From Hexactinellida sp. DTS-2022 (taxonomy: Eukaryota; Porifera; Hexactinellida): a stretch of 64,000 nt of DNA. The stretch covers positions 5,456,001-5,520,000 of the forward strand of contig JAPNXP010000007.1 in NCBI GenBank assembly GCA_028753945.1. Reading direction: 5' to 3'. Below, in pieces: positions 53,935 through 63,273 of the stretch. The notes below the pieces were generated by a model. It saw nothing but the letters and a program-made list of their open reading frames with translations. It was not told the origin of the DNA and did not search any database. Numbering within the stretch: the first letter of the stretch is position 1; each line of letters begins with the position of its first letter. A program made the position numbers and the translations under genes.

Positions 53935-56401
53935 ATGTTAACATCTAAGGTCTCGCAGAATAACATATTTCGTTTGTTTGCATTTACTTTTGCTTGTTGT
54001 CAATTGCTAAGCGGGCTGGAGAATGTTCGTTACAACGACGATGGAATCGAGATGTACAAGAATAATCAGTGGTATAATATAAGGGAAAAGAACTTTGACT
54101 TCAAAGAGGGGTCAGTTCTGTGCAACGAGCTCTCAACTACTACTTCGCTAGTTAACTACTACCAGACAGCTTCAGATACCACTAGGAGTCTCGTTAAATT
54201 AGCTTGTGACGCCCAGGATACTCTTCTATCTCAGTGCGCTTCAAACGTTGAAAGTAACAAGAAAGATTACATTAACGTTACGTGTATGAGCAATGCGGGT
54301 CTGAGCGAAAAAAGTATACGCCAACTCTCGGACGGAAGAATTGTATATCTCTATCAACCGGAAAATTCGGATCTATTTGTATGGGCGCACATCTGTTTCA
54401 AAGATAATGACAACTGGGATAGCAACGCAGCAGATCTGTTCTGCAAAGGCCTCGGATATGACAATGTAGTGTCTGGCCAAGACAAGATAAAGTTCATTGA
54501 GAAAGTGTATTCTTTCGGTTTGAATAATTTTAACTGCGATAGCGCCACGTCGTACACAGATTGTACTCTCGATGAAAGGGCAGGAAAAGGAGAGTGTAGA
54601 TCGGACGAAGTTGTCAGCATCCAGTGCGAGAATCTTCCAACAGAACCGACGACCCAACCCACAACTCAAGCAACAACACAAGCAACAACACAAGCAACAA
54701 CTCTAGAAACAACACAAGCCACAACACAAACTACAACTCAAGCAACAACACAACAAGCAACCGTACAAACTACAGTAATACAACCCAACCCGAACCAACA
54801 ACATACTGTTACCGATTCCACTACGAATAAACCCGATGAAAACAGCTTACCAGTGGACTCCACCGACATAAACCCACAGAGTACAACCAAAACAACTTCA
54901 TCGCCTAATAACAGTACTGAAGATGCAAGTAACTTTAAAAGCGGAGTGGCCATGCCTATCCTAGGCGCAATAATCGGATTTTTCCTACTGGCCATCTTGA
55001 TAACAGCCGGTCTTTTAACCCTAATGTTAGTCGTTATAATTATAAAGGTGAGAAGGGACAGAAGTAAGTCGACACAATTAAGATACAGACACAATTTATC
55101 AGTATTCAAACAACCCATGGGCGCGTCAGAGTATTTAACACCTATTGAAATGCAGGATGTAAATGTCAACTATTCGAATCGAAATGCTGACCCTAACGAG
55201 AGCATCTACGAAAGCTTAATGATTGGATATGAACACTATGTTCCCGCCTCAGAAGATAGGAGTTACTACACAGTCAGTTTTGAAGAAAATGTAACAACAA
55301 TACAGAACCCATTCAGGAATGAGAGTAACAACCATGACATATATGGCGAGTCGGAATACTGGGAGCCAGGTACTACAATTGAAGGTATCTATTCCCAGAT
55401 GTCCCATAACCACTTTCGGGAAATCATCAGGAGCGAGTTGGAGGGCGATAAGGTGATAGGGGAAGGGAACTTCGGAATGGTGGTGAGTGGGACCTGGAAG
55501 AGCAGTCTAGGAACTGTACAAGTGGCTATGAAGAGCATAAAAAGCGAGACCGATGGATCGGACCTAAGCTTCCTCCAAGAAGCCGCTATTATGGGACAGT
55601 TCAACCATCCAAATGTCCTCAAGCTGCTGGGAATGGTCACCATGTCCAAGCCACTCACGATGGTGACAGAGCTCATGCGCACAGGCCTCAAAGAATACTT
55701 GAAAAATGTACAAAGTTCGGGCGTGTTGAAATTCGAAACATTTGGCAGTTTGTTTCTAAGGTTTACAAATGACATAGCAAATGGGATGCAGCATTTGTCG
55801 AGCAAGAAGTTCATCCACAGAGATCTGTCAGCAAGGAATGTGTTGGTTAGCAACAGCCTGGCTTGTAAAATATCCGACTTCGGACTTGCTCGTCATGCAA
55901 TTGAAAACGACGAGTACTACACTTCTTCAGGCGGGCTCATCCCTCTCAAGTGGACAGCCCCCGAGGCCATATTCTACAAAAAATACTCGGAGAAAAGCGA
56001 CGTTTGGAGCTATGGCATCACCATATACGAAATATGGGCAGTTGGGATACCTCCTTGGAAGGGATTGAAACCGGAACAAGTAAGTTAAAACAGCTTAGTC
56101 ATTGATCAATATTCAAATATTAACGAATTAATTCTAGATGCTAGACCGTTTAAGTGATGGTGTCATTCTCGCTCCCCCTTCTGGTTGTCCGAGGAAGATC
56201 TATGAGCTCATGGTGGAATGTTGGAATCCTTGCAAAGATACAAGACCGACATTCAACCACATAGTAGCTAAGCTCGCCATTAACGAAGATTCGTTCCTGA
56301 AAAGAGGGAGCGATCCCTTGGAACTAATGGAGATGGGACTGCCACCTCCTGCCACGCGAGAACTGTTCAAGGATATCCAAATAAGATATACGTCTGTATA
56401 A
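53935..56401 (+). CDS. SRCR receptor tyrosine kinase 5
   Basis: Exons 53935-56079 and 56138-56401, with a 58-bp intron, give 802 residues. An N-terminal signal segment (about 1-27, hydrophobic FRLFAFTFACCQLLSG) is followed by two SRCR domains (about 30-122 and 127-232; LFVWAHICFKDNDNWDSNAADLFCKGLGY in the second), a stalk of TTQATTQ repeats, and a membrane helix (about 340-371). The juxtamembrane IYESLMIGYEHYVP (Tyr 425) precedes RSYYTV and IYSQMSHNHFREI. The kinase is complete: GEGNFGMV (about 509), VAMKSI (Met in place of the usual Ile), HRDLSARN (about 626), SDFGLAR, DEYYTSSGG, WTAPEAI. Exon 2 contains CWNPCKDTRPTF. It is the last kinase of the cluster. Confidence 0.92.
54648..54775 (+). 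repeat. ACAACACAAGC-type repeat encoding a Thr/Gln-rich stalk
   Basis: Imperfect 12-bp units encode TTQA repeats between the second SRCR domain and the membrane helix. They are probably O-glycosylated. Confidence 0.85.
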
Positions 56402-56737
56402 GTATAGATGTATGTTATTTTGCATGTTGTACTACCCCCAGTATAGTAGGTAATATATTGCATGATCTGAATTCGCAATACCCCAGTGATTTGAACTTAT
56501 ATTTTGTATTTTATTATCTAAAAATATGACCTAAATTGTCCGTGCTATCGATTTGTAGTCATTTTGATTACAATAAATGGCCCATCTTAGCATAGAAAAC
56601 ATGATCCAGGTGTAATAGATATAGCTTTCAATATGGGCTTCAGCAGGGAGTAAGCCTACACAAATTTCTCAAATTTTAGAGAAGCTATAAATGCTAAATG
56701 TAAATTGCATCCTAATATAGGGCTTTCCACTTGCCAC
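56402..56737. other. Spacer, nothing recognised
   Basis: This lies between the kinase cluster and the EGF-repeat gene. The frame of the latter is open to 56705, but without an ATG before 56738. Confidence 0.45.
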
Positions 56738-59700
56738 ATGATTTTGCATAATATTTTCTTAGCGCTACTAAGTGTTGCTGTAATATTTGAGCTTTGCGTA
56801 TTTGCTCAGAATAATTGCGCTTTACCGATACCTGAAAACACATTGAGTCAAGATGTAGATAATCAACTCCCTACTGAGTCTGATCCAAATATTATAGTAA
56901 AAGTAGTCAACACGTCCTACAACTGTCTAACTCACGCAGAGAATCCAACATTCTACTTGTACGCTGGCATTTCCATAGAGTATACAAAAACCGGGGAGCC
57001 GCCTGCTTACTTCCGAGCGGTGTATAGGTGTATCGGGTCTACATGGGGTAACACTGAATTCAACGATTCGATGACAACTTCGGGAAATGAGCCATTTCTA
57101 TCAAATACATATCTCAGAGAGAACTGCAGCACTTGCAGCTTAACAGCCCCAGATGATTATTTGTGTGTTCCTTGCAATGGGTCTTGTCTGGAATCCTCCA
57201 ACACGCTGGAATACTGCTACGGACCTGATAGCTCAGAATGCTGTAACTTCATTATCAATGGAACCTGTGTCATAGCCTGTCCAGTTAACTTTGAAGCTAA
57301 CAGCTCGGGCGTATGTGTCTGCCAGAACCAATGGGTGGGGGCGCTCTGTATGCAATGTCCCATCGCCTGCGTGAACGGAACCCGGAATGCTAACTGCACA
57401 TCTTGCGATTGCATCGCCGGATTCGAAGGAGATCTCTGCGACGCTGACATCAACGAGTGTGATCCGATTCCTTGTGTGAATAATGGCACCTGTAACAACT
57501 TGGTTAACAACTTCACCTGCGACTGTGTCAATTCGTGGATAGGCAGAACCTGCGAGGTGTGTCCGCTTGAGTGTGGAAACGGGACTCAATCACCGAACTG
57601 CTCGGTCTGCGTATGCGACCCCGGATACACGGGGGAGAGGTGCGAAACTGACATAGACGACTGCATTACGAGTCCCTGCGCCAATGGCGGCAACTGTTTG
57701 GATAGGGTCAACAACTTCACGTGCAGCTGCGTCCTTTTGTGGGACGGGCGCACCTGCGATACCTGCTCTCTGGCCTGTGTTAACGGGACACAGTCCGATA
57801 ATTGCACCGAGTGCTTGTGTGAGGCAGGATTCTCCGGGCAGTTGTGTGATATGGACATCGATGAATGCCAACCAAACCCCTGTGTGAACAATGGGACCTG
57901 TCTGGACCGAGTAAACAACTACACTTGTAACTGCACGAATGAATGGGGCGGTAGGAACTGCAGCGACTGCGGACTTACCTGCATCAACGGAGACCACTCA
58001 TCGGACTGTGTGAGCTGCGTATGCGACCCGGGGTACACAGGGAGCATGTGCGAGACTGACATCGATGAGTGCATGCCTAGTCCCTGTGTGAACAACGGGA
58101 CCTGTCTGGACCGAGTCAATAACTACACGTGTAACTGCACGAATGAATGGGACGGGAGGAATTGCAGCGAGTGTAGCTTGAGCTGCATTAACGGGGTACA
58201 AAGGTCAGACTGCTCCAGCTGTGAGTGTACGGTTGGGTTTAACGGAAGTATGTGCGAAATTAACATCAACGATTGCGAAATAAATCCCTGTCTAAACGGA
58301 GGTACATGTCAGGATCTAGTCAACAATTTTACCTGCAGCTGTATTAACTTCTGGAATGGAGGAACGTGCGACCAGTGCCCTCTGAGCTGCGAGTTTGGGA
58401 CGCAAGAGGCGGACTGTTCAATGTGCAACTGCTCGAATGGATTCGCTGGAACAGAGTCCTGTAGTGACGTAGACGAGTGTACGGAGCAAACCCAACCCTG
58501 TCCCGCCAACGCGAACTGTAACAACACATTTGGCGGGTTTGAGTGTCCCTGTATAAACTCGTTTGTAGGCGCCCAGTGCGACCAGTGCCCTCTGGCCTGC
58601 GGGAATGGGACTTATTCTGCGGACTGTTTGAGCTGCGTATGCAACCCGGGGTACACAGGGAGCATGTGCGAGATTGACATCGATGAGTGCATGCCTAGTC
58701 CCTGTGTGAACAACGGGACCTGTCTGGACCAAGTCAATAACTACACGTGTAACTGCACGAATGAATGGGGCGGTAGGAACTGCAGCGACTGTCTGCTGAA
58801 GTGCAACAACGGAGTTTCATCTGGCTCCTGTTCAGTGTGTGTTTGTGAATCTCAGTACACCGGTGACAGTTGTGACGTAGTACTGGACCCATGCGACCCC
58901 AATCCCTGCAGACACGGGGGCGAGTGCGTCGCAAACGGGACCGTCTACGAGTGCCTGTGTCTGTCCGGGTACATCGGAGAGAATTGCGGCGTGGGGGTGT
59001 ACACCTGCAACAAATCAGACACGTGCAACCTGGGAGCCTGCGTGGAGGCAGCGCTGCCGGAAGAGATCGAGGGGGTCCCGCCCTCCTACTGCGTGTGTCC
59101 GCCCTCCTACACAGGAGAGGTGTGCAACGAAGTGATCAGCGGGTGCGTTCCGGGGGCCTGTCAGAACGGGGGGAGGTGTGACATCGGAGCAAACCAACTC
59201 TATAATCTGAGTTTCACTTGCGCTTGTAGGGATCCCTTTTCAGGGCCGAATTGCCAGCTATGCCCATTAGACGGTATGTGCAATAACGGAGTTAGATCAG
59301 CTGACTGCTCCAGGTGCATATGCGAGTTTGCGTACACGGGCACAAACTGCGGCGACTCCAGCTGTCCAGAGGGCCAGGTGGTAGACGGGAACCAGTGCAA
59401 GGAGGCCTGCTCCACGATAAACTACCAGCCCTCTGCTGCCAACAAAGATATCTGCTCCGCTTGCGGGATCGACAATTGTGTACAGTGTGAGAAAGGAGAG
59501 GGAGTTTGTACAGAGTGCGAGGTGGGATACAAAGCTGATGAAAAGGAATGCGTACGAATACTATTAGGCTGTGGCATAGAAAACTGTGAACGATGTTACG
59601 TTGGCATATGCACAGTGTGTGTCGCTAACTATTCACTGACTTTTGACACTGGTGGTTGCAAAAAGATCTTGAAAAAGGGAGACACCTCAGCTATTACGAA

Positions 59701-59926
59701 CAACTACCTGAAGATAATTCTCGTATCAGTGGCAGCAATGGCACTGCTGTGCATAGTTATAGTGGCAGTTCTAATCGGAACTGGTGTGGGGGTGGTGTAC
59801 TATAAAAAGGCAAAGAAAGAATCTGCATATGAACAAACTGAGAAAAAAGATGAAATCGAGTTCCAAAATCCTATGTACTTGGGTGCACAGTCTAACAGCA
59901 AGCAAGATCTTATCCAGTCGATTTAG
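56738..59926 (+). CDS. EGF-repeat single-pass membrane protein with NPxY tail
   Basis: An intronless protein of 1062 residues starting at the first ATG (56738), with a signal peptide (about 1-24). After an N-terminal domain of about 200 residues it has seven calcium-binding EGF repeats (D-I-D/N-E/D-C ... C-V-N-N-G-T-C ... VNNYTC). These alternate with a second EGF-like type (C..GYTG..C), and further EGF repeats follow. The CxNNGTC segments fit the O-fucose consensus. A C-terminal Cys-rich region of furin-like CxxC character precedes the membrane helix (about residues 996-1024). The short tail contains QNPMYLG, an NPxY motif for PTB proteins or endocytosis. There are no LNR or ankyrin domains, so it is not Notch. 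It may be an adhesion or scavenger receptor; ligand unknown. Confidence 0.88.
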   Translation: MILHNIFLALLSVAVIFELCVFAQNNCALPIPENTLSQDVDNQLPTESDPNIIVKVVNTSYNCLTHAENPTFYLYAGISIEYTKTGEPPAYFRAVYRCIGSTWGNTEFNDSMTTSGNEPFLSNTYLRENCSTCSLTAPDDYLCVPCNGSCLESSNTLEYCYGPDSSECCNFIINGTCVIACPVNFEANSSGVCVCQNQWVGALCMQCPIACVNGTRNANCTSCDCIAGFEGDLCDADINECDPIPCVNNGTCNNLVNNFTCDCVNSWIGRTCEVCPLECGNGTQSPNCSVCVCDPGYTGERCETDIDDCITSPCANGGNCLDRVNNFTCSCVLLWDGRTCDTCSLACVNGTQSDNCTECLCEAGFSGQLCDMDIDECQPNPCVNNGTCLDRVNNYTCNCTNEWGGRNCSDCGLTCINGDHSSDCVSCVCDPGYTGSMCETDIDECMPSPCVNNGTCLDRVNNYTCNCTNEWDGRNCSECSLSCINGVQRSDCSSCECTVGFNGSMCEININDCEINPCLNGGTCQDLVNNFTCSCINFWNGGTCDQCPLSCEFGTQEADCSMCNCSNGFAGTESCSDVDECTEQTQPCPANANCNNTFGGFECPCINSFVGAQCDQCPLACGNGTYSADCLSCVCNPGYTGSMCEIDIDECMPSPCVNNGTCLDQVNNYTCNCTNEWGGRNCSDCLLKCNNGVSSGSCSVCVCESQYTGDSCDVVLDPCDPNPCRHGGECVANGTVYECLCLSGYIGENCGVGVYTCNKSDTCNLGACVEAALPEEIEGVPPSYCVCPPSYTGEVCNEVISGCVPGACQNGGRCDIGANQLYNLSFTCACRDPFSGPNCQLCPLDGMCNNGVRSADCSRCICEFAYTGTNCGDSSCPEGQVVDGNQCKEACSTINYQPSAANKDICSACGIDNCVQCEKGEGVCTECEVGYKADEKECVRILLGCGIENCERCYVGICTVCVANYSLTFDTGGCKKILKKGDTSAITNNYLKIILVSVAAMALLCIVIVAVLIGTGVGVVYYKKAKKESAYEQTEKKDEIEFQNPMYLGAQSNSKQDLIQSI

Positions 59927-60167
59927 CACAGTCCTGCTCGGATAAAGAACTATTGGTTCCTTTTCAATGTTAATTTTCTATATAGAAGTGATTGTACATA
60001 CTACGACACATTTATCTAGTAAATGTTATTGTATGGATTTATTCTTATAATTACTACAAAAAAACACTACAAATTAATAGTTTATATATAGGGAGTTCAA
60101 ACAAACACAGCCTAGAAGCGTTTAACTTAATTTAATGAGCCAAAGTATCACATTTTATTCATCTGCG

Positions 60168-61784
60168 CTATATCTCGGAGATGAAGGGGGGACCTTTCTC
60201 ACAATCAGGAGCTGGAGCTGGAGCTGGAGCTGGAGTGGGGGTGGGGGCGGGAAAGAGATTAGTTTGAGAAAACCTTTTTGGTAGCTGCGGTGGCTCAGAA
60301 ACAGTAGTCGCTAAACCAGTTCGTTTCATCCCCTTCGGGGGCAGGTTAGGTAGACCGGGAGGCTGTATAACTTCCCCCCTGGGCAGTATAGGCTGTGACG
60401 GGCGATTGAGTATGGGAGAAGTAGTGGGGCAATTCATATAGGAAGTATACGCGGATTCTCTTACCGGCGTGGTGTAGGACGAGTGGCCAGTGGATCGCTG
60501 CGAGATGTGGCAGTCAGTTAGGTTCGTTAGGATCGAAGAGCCGCGAGATTGGTATATATTCTCGCTCTTTAGAGTAGCCCTTGCTGTCTTGAGGTCTGCT
60601 GTGAGGGACTTGACGCGCGGAGAGGTTTGTGACCTGGATGTACTGATGTATGCCTGCTGGGAAGAGATTATCCTGGTGGCCTCCTGCAGTCGCCCCTTCT
60701 CAGCCAGGGCAGCCGCCTCGGCCAGGGAGGCTATTGTCTTGATTCTACTCTTCTGCTCGTCGACCTCTAAGCTAGGCACCTGCGCGCGTATATCGGAGCG
60801 CCTATCTAGGAACAGCTGCGCCTGCTCTTGGTCGTTGTCCTTCTTAATAACGTTAAAGTACTTGAGTGTGATGAGCCCGTAGCTACTCAATTGGGAGGGC
60901 GTGTCCACTCTGGGCAGACTGAGTTCTATGAGAACGTCTCGCTCCTCCTCAGACTGGATGTCTCCGATACAAACCTCCCCCTTCGTGTTGCCACTCGTCA
61001 GCTGTGGCTTGTCTTTGCAAATAAACTCTTTGACGGTTGCCCCGTTTGTAGTTTCGATTGAAATGGAGATGTTCTGGCCAACAGTGGAGAGGAGTCCTCC
61101 GAGACAGTTCGTGAAGATCTCCGGGATCTGTTCCGTGTTCTGGATGAAGTAATAAAGTCCGTTTCCGACTCGGCTAATCTCCTTCAACATGTGCACATTG
61201 TGGTCGCTACCGAATCCAAAGGTGTTGACAGAGAAGCTCTTCTTCCCTGCATATATGTTCTCCATGGCAGTGACTATGCCGCGTGTGTCGGTAATGCCGG
61301 AGTTAGCGATCCCGTCCGTGAATAGAAAGATGGATGCTACGTCGGCTTTCTTCACGTCCCTCTCCCGCATGATGTTCATTCCCTTTATGAGACCCCCGCT
61401 CAGGTTGGTGGAGCTGCCAGCTGTAATCTGGTCTATCTTGGTTGCTGACGTCACGCAGCTGGCGGGCTCCACATACGAGAGCGACACCACCTCCTCGACG
61501 CACTGGTCGTACGCCACGATCGCAAACCTGTCTCTGGACTGTAAGTGCGTTAGGACGAAATGCAATACCTTAAGTACCAACTCCAGCTTCTGTCCCTGCA
61601 TGGACCCGCTGCGATCAATGACCGCCACCAAGTCTATAGGGGCCCTTGTGTCCCCGTATGTAGGGGCCGTGAGCTTAACGTCGATGCAGCAGGGGGAGGG
61701 GGCCAGGGCATAGCAGTCGAAGTCGGTTATAGTGCGCAGCGTGATTGCACTGTGCAGATTATCCTGTTGCATTCGTTCCGCCAT
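60168..61784 (-). CDS. VWA-domain protein, cytosolic, VWA first then Pro-rich tail
   Basis: A single-exon protein of 538 residues from the ATG at 61782-61784; the frame extends upstream without an ATG. A VWA domain occupies about residues 45-235, with an intact MIDAS: DRSGSM (about 61), the Thr in SSTNLSGG (about 141) and FTDG (about 168). A beta-rich part follows (to about residue 330), then a helical stretch and a Pro/Ser-rich C-terminus with an (AP)n run. There is no signal peptide. This layout recalls cytoplasmic VWA proteins of plants, ciliates and animals with a VWA and a VIT-like or beta module, rather than an integrin. Partner and function are unknown. Confidence 0.75.
   Translation of the reverse strand: MAERMQQDNLHSAITLRTITDFDCYALAPSPCCIDVKLTAPTYGDTRAPIDLVAVIDRSGSMQGQKLELVLKVLHFVLTHLQSRDRFAIVAYDQCVEEVVSLSYVEPASCVTSATKIDQITAGSSTNLSGGLIKGMNIMRERDVKKADVASIFLFTDGIANSGITDTRGIVTAMENIYAGKKSFSVNTFGFGSDHNVHMLKEISRVGNGLYYFIQNTEQIPEIFTNCLGGLLSTVGQNISISIETTNGATVKEFICKDKPQLTSGNTKGEVCIGDIQSEEERDVLIELSLPRVDTPSQLSSYGLITLKYFNVIKKDNDQEQAQLFLDRRSDIRAQVPSLEVDEQKSRIKTIASLAEAAALAEKGRLQEATRIISSQQAYISTSRSQTSPRVKSLTADLKTARATLKSENIYQSRGSSILTNLTDCHISQRSTGHSSYTTPVRESAYTSYMNCPTTSPILNRPSQPILPRGEVIQPPGLPNLPPKGMKRTGLATTVSEPPQLPKRFSQTNLFPAPTPTPAPAPAPAPDCEKGPPFISEI
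60207..60250. repeat. GGAGCT-type microsatellite encoding the (Ala-Pro)n tail
   Basis: Repeated GGAGCT hexamers passing into GGGGGT/GGGGGC lie in the coding sequence of the VWA gene, near its C-terminus. Confidence 0.9.
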
Positions 61785-61816
61785 ATCCAATGTTATGTGA
61801 GTATGCACACGCTCCT

Positions 61817-61824
61817 CTTTTATA
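61817..61824 (-). promoter_or_regulatory. TATA box of the VWA gene
   Basis: TATAAAAG on the minus strand lies 33-40 bp upstream of the predicted ATG at 61784, implying a very short leader. Confidence 0.55.
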
Positions 61825-61990
61825 GCACACCATGCCAGTATTATTCAGCATGTCTTACTGTGTACTCAGATATCGGATAACCATTTGCTTACTGGTGCAA
61901 TTATTCCAGGAAATTCGTCAGTGCAATTAATATAATCGTAATACTACCTAATACTGAGTATAAGCAAGAGTGCAATGTACAGATCTGTTA

Positions 61991-63076
61991 TCAGTAGACC
62001 TTGCAATGGACAATGCCAGGACCGGACTCATCGTATTCCTCGCTGGTGTAGGTCCGCACTCCGAAATTAGACCTCGAGGAGAGCACGGAGGCGCCCTGCC
62101 AGGCCAGGTGCCTCCTGTGGGGGAGTAGGGCGTACCCAGGGGCTATTTCGCGAGGGAGCAGCTGCGACAGATCTCTCTGCAGGCGCTCCTTAATGCCCGG
62201 CAGCAGGGAGGTGCCCCCCGAGAGGACCAGGCTGGAGAAACACTTTTCGTTGCAACTGCTGAGAGCCTGGAATGCCGAGAGGACAGTCTGGTGCAGCCCC
62301 GGCCCCGCCCTGCCCAGGAGGGAGGGGCGGAAGAGAGGCTCCGTACAGACGTGTCGCTCTGCTCCCAAGGAGACCAGCTGTCCGTCCGGCAGCGCGTAGC
62401 TGGTGGTCCCAGTATGAGAGACACCTGTGTCTGGAGAAATGTAGGCCATAGATTCCTTGATGCATCTTGCAATGTCGCTGTTAACGACTGTTCCTTCTCT
62501 GTTTAGAATACTCATCAGATACTCGGTGAGATCGTCCCCGGCCAGATCGAGATACCGCGTGGCGTGAGGGAGAGGGTACCCGTCCTGGACAGGAGCCACG
62601 AGACAGGTCCCGCCCCCGAGACTAACCGAAGTGCCGCACAGCCTGCCAGAGCCTATAACCGAGCAGGCGGAAGAGACTGCGAAAGAGAGAGAGGCCACTT
62701 GGAAATCCTCGAACATAATCTGAGTCGATCTCTCCTTGTTAGCCTTCGGAGTGAGGTCTCTATCGGTTAGAAACACAGCGCACTCACTCGGGGAGCTGAC
62801 TCCGAGTTTATCGAATATGTCTGCCCACAACTTCGTCATGTGGCTGAAGTTCGTGACTATCCCCCGTTTAACAGGGCTAACCAGGTGCATGTCGTCTCCC
62901 ATTGATTTCCCAGTCGTCAGTGTCGCGTCACCACTCGGCTCGGACGCCCGCACTAGCGTGGGTAATTCCAGCTGCGGACCCGTGTCGGAGGCGAAGCCAG
63001 CCTTGGCAGTGCTAGACCCAGTGTCTATAACGATCGTAGGATGCCTTATGGCCATAGAGCTAAGAGCTAGTCTCAT
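61991..63076 (-). CDS. Divergent actin-like protein
   Basis: A single-exon, 361-residue actin-family protein (actin has 375). Family landmarks are IDTGSSTAKAGFASD (phosphate loop 1, about 17), the MTKLWADIF segment, QIMFEDF (actin QIMFETF), PLPHATRYLDLAGDDLTEYL (actin [20 protein letters not shown]), LSGGTSLLPGI (actin LSGGTTMYPGI) and the end ESGPGIVHCKVY. The second phosphate loop is SLGGG instead of DSGDG. By position, actin Gln137, Asp154 and His161 are replaced by Ser, Ser and Leu. Nucleotide hydrolysis is therefore doubtful. The second Met (ATG at 63053-63055) is a likely start because a TATA sequence lies too close to the first. It may be an orphan actin-related protein; the class is unclear. 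Confidence 0.85.
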   Translation of the reverse strand: MRLALSSMAIRHPTIVIDTGSSTAKAGFASDTGPQLELPTLVRASEPSGDATLTTGKSMGDDMHLVSPVKRGIVTNFSHMTKLWADIFDKLGVSSPSECAVFLTDRDLTPKANKERSTQIMFEDFQVASLSFAVSSACSVIGSGRLCGTSVSLGGGTCLVAPVQDGYPLPHATRYLDLAGDDLTEYLMSILNREGTVVNSDIARCIKESMAYISPDTGVSHTGTTSYALPDGQLVSLGAERHVCTEPLFRPSLLGRAGPGLHQTVLSAFQALSSCNEKCFSSLVLSGGTSLLPGIKERLQRDLSQLLPREIAPGYALLPHRRHLAWQGASVLSSRSNFGVRTYTSEEYDESGPGIVHCKVY

Positions 63077-63273
63077 GCACTAGTGCATATATACAAGGCG
63101 AGAACTGAGGTGGACTTTAGCTGTGGACAAAACCTCCAGTAATTTAATAGTTTCCTTGGAATGCAATATGCTCATCGCTAATAAATCAAGAAAAATTTAC
63201 ATATCTGACAGGTGTGTATCAATCGAGTCACTCGTATAAATAGTCTATGCTGTATTCGTATTAGCTAATAGGG
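63077..63273. promoter_or_regulatory. Divergent promoter region of actin-like and RMDN genes
   Basis: The 197-bp spacer holds TATATATG on the minus strand (about 63086-63093) and TATAAATA on the plus strand (63235-63242, 32-39 bp before the RMDN ATG). The two boxes point in opposite directions, which is consistent with a shared bidirectional promoter region. Confidence 0.5.

Noticed and set aside
57217..59415. Series of minus-strand frames opposite the EGF-repeat gene
   Set aside because: The regular cysteine codons of EGF repeats leave the opposite strand free of stops; the encoded sequences have no domain.
56738..59926. Notch orthologue
   Set aside because: EGF repeats and a membrane helix are present, but there are no LNR modules, no RAM or ankyrin region, and the tail is only about 40 residues.
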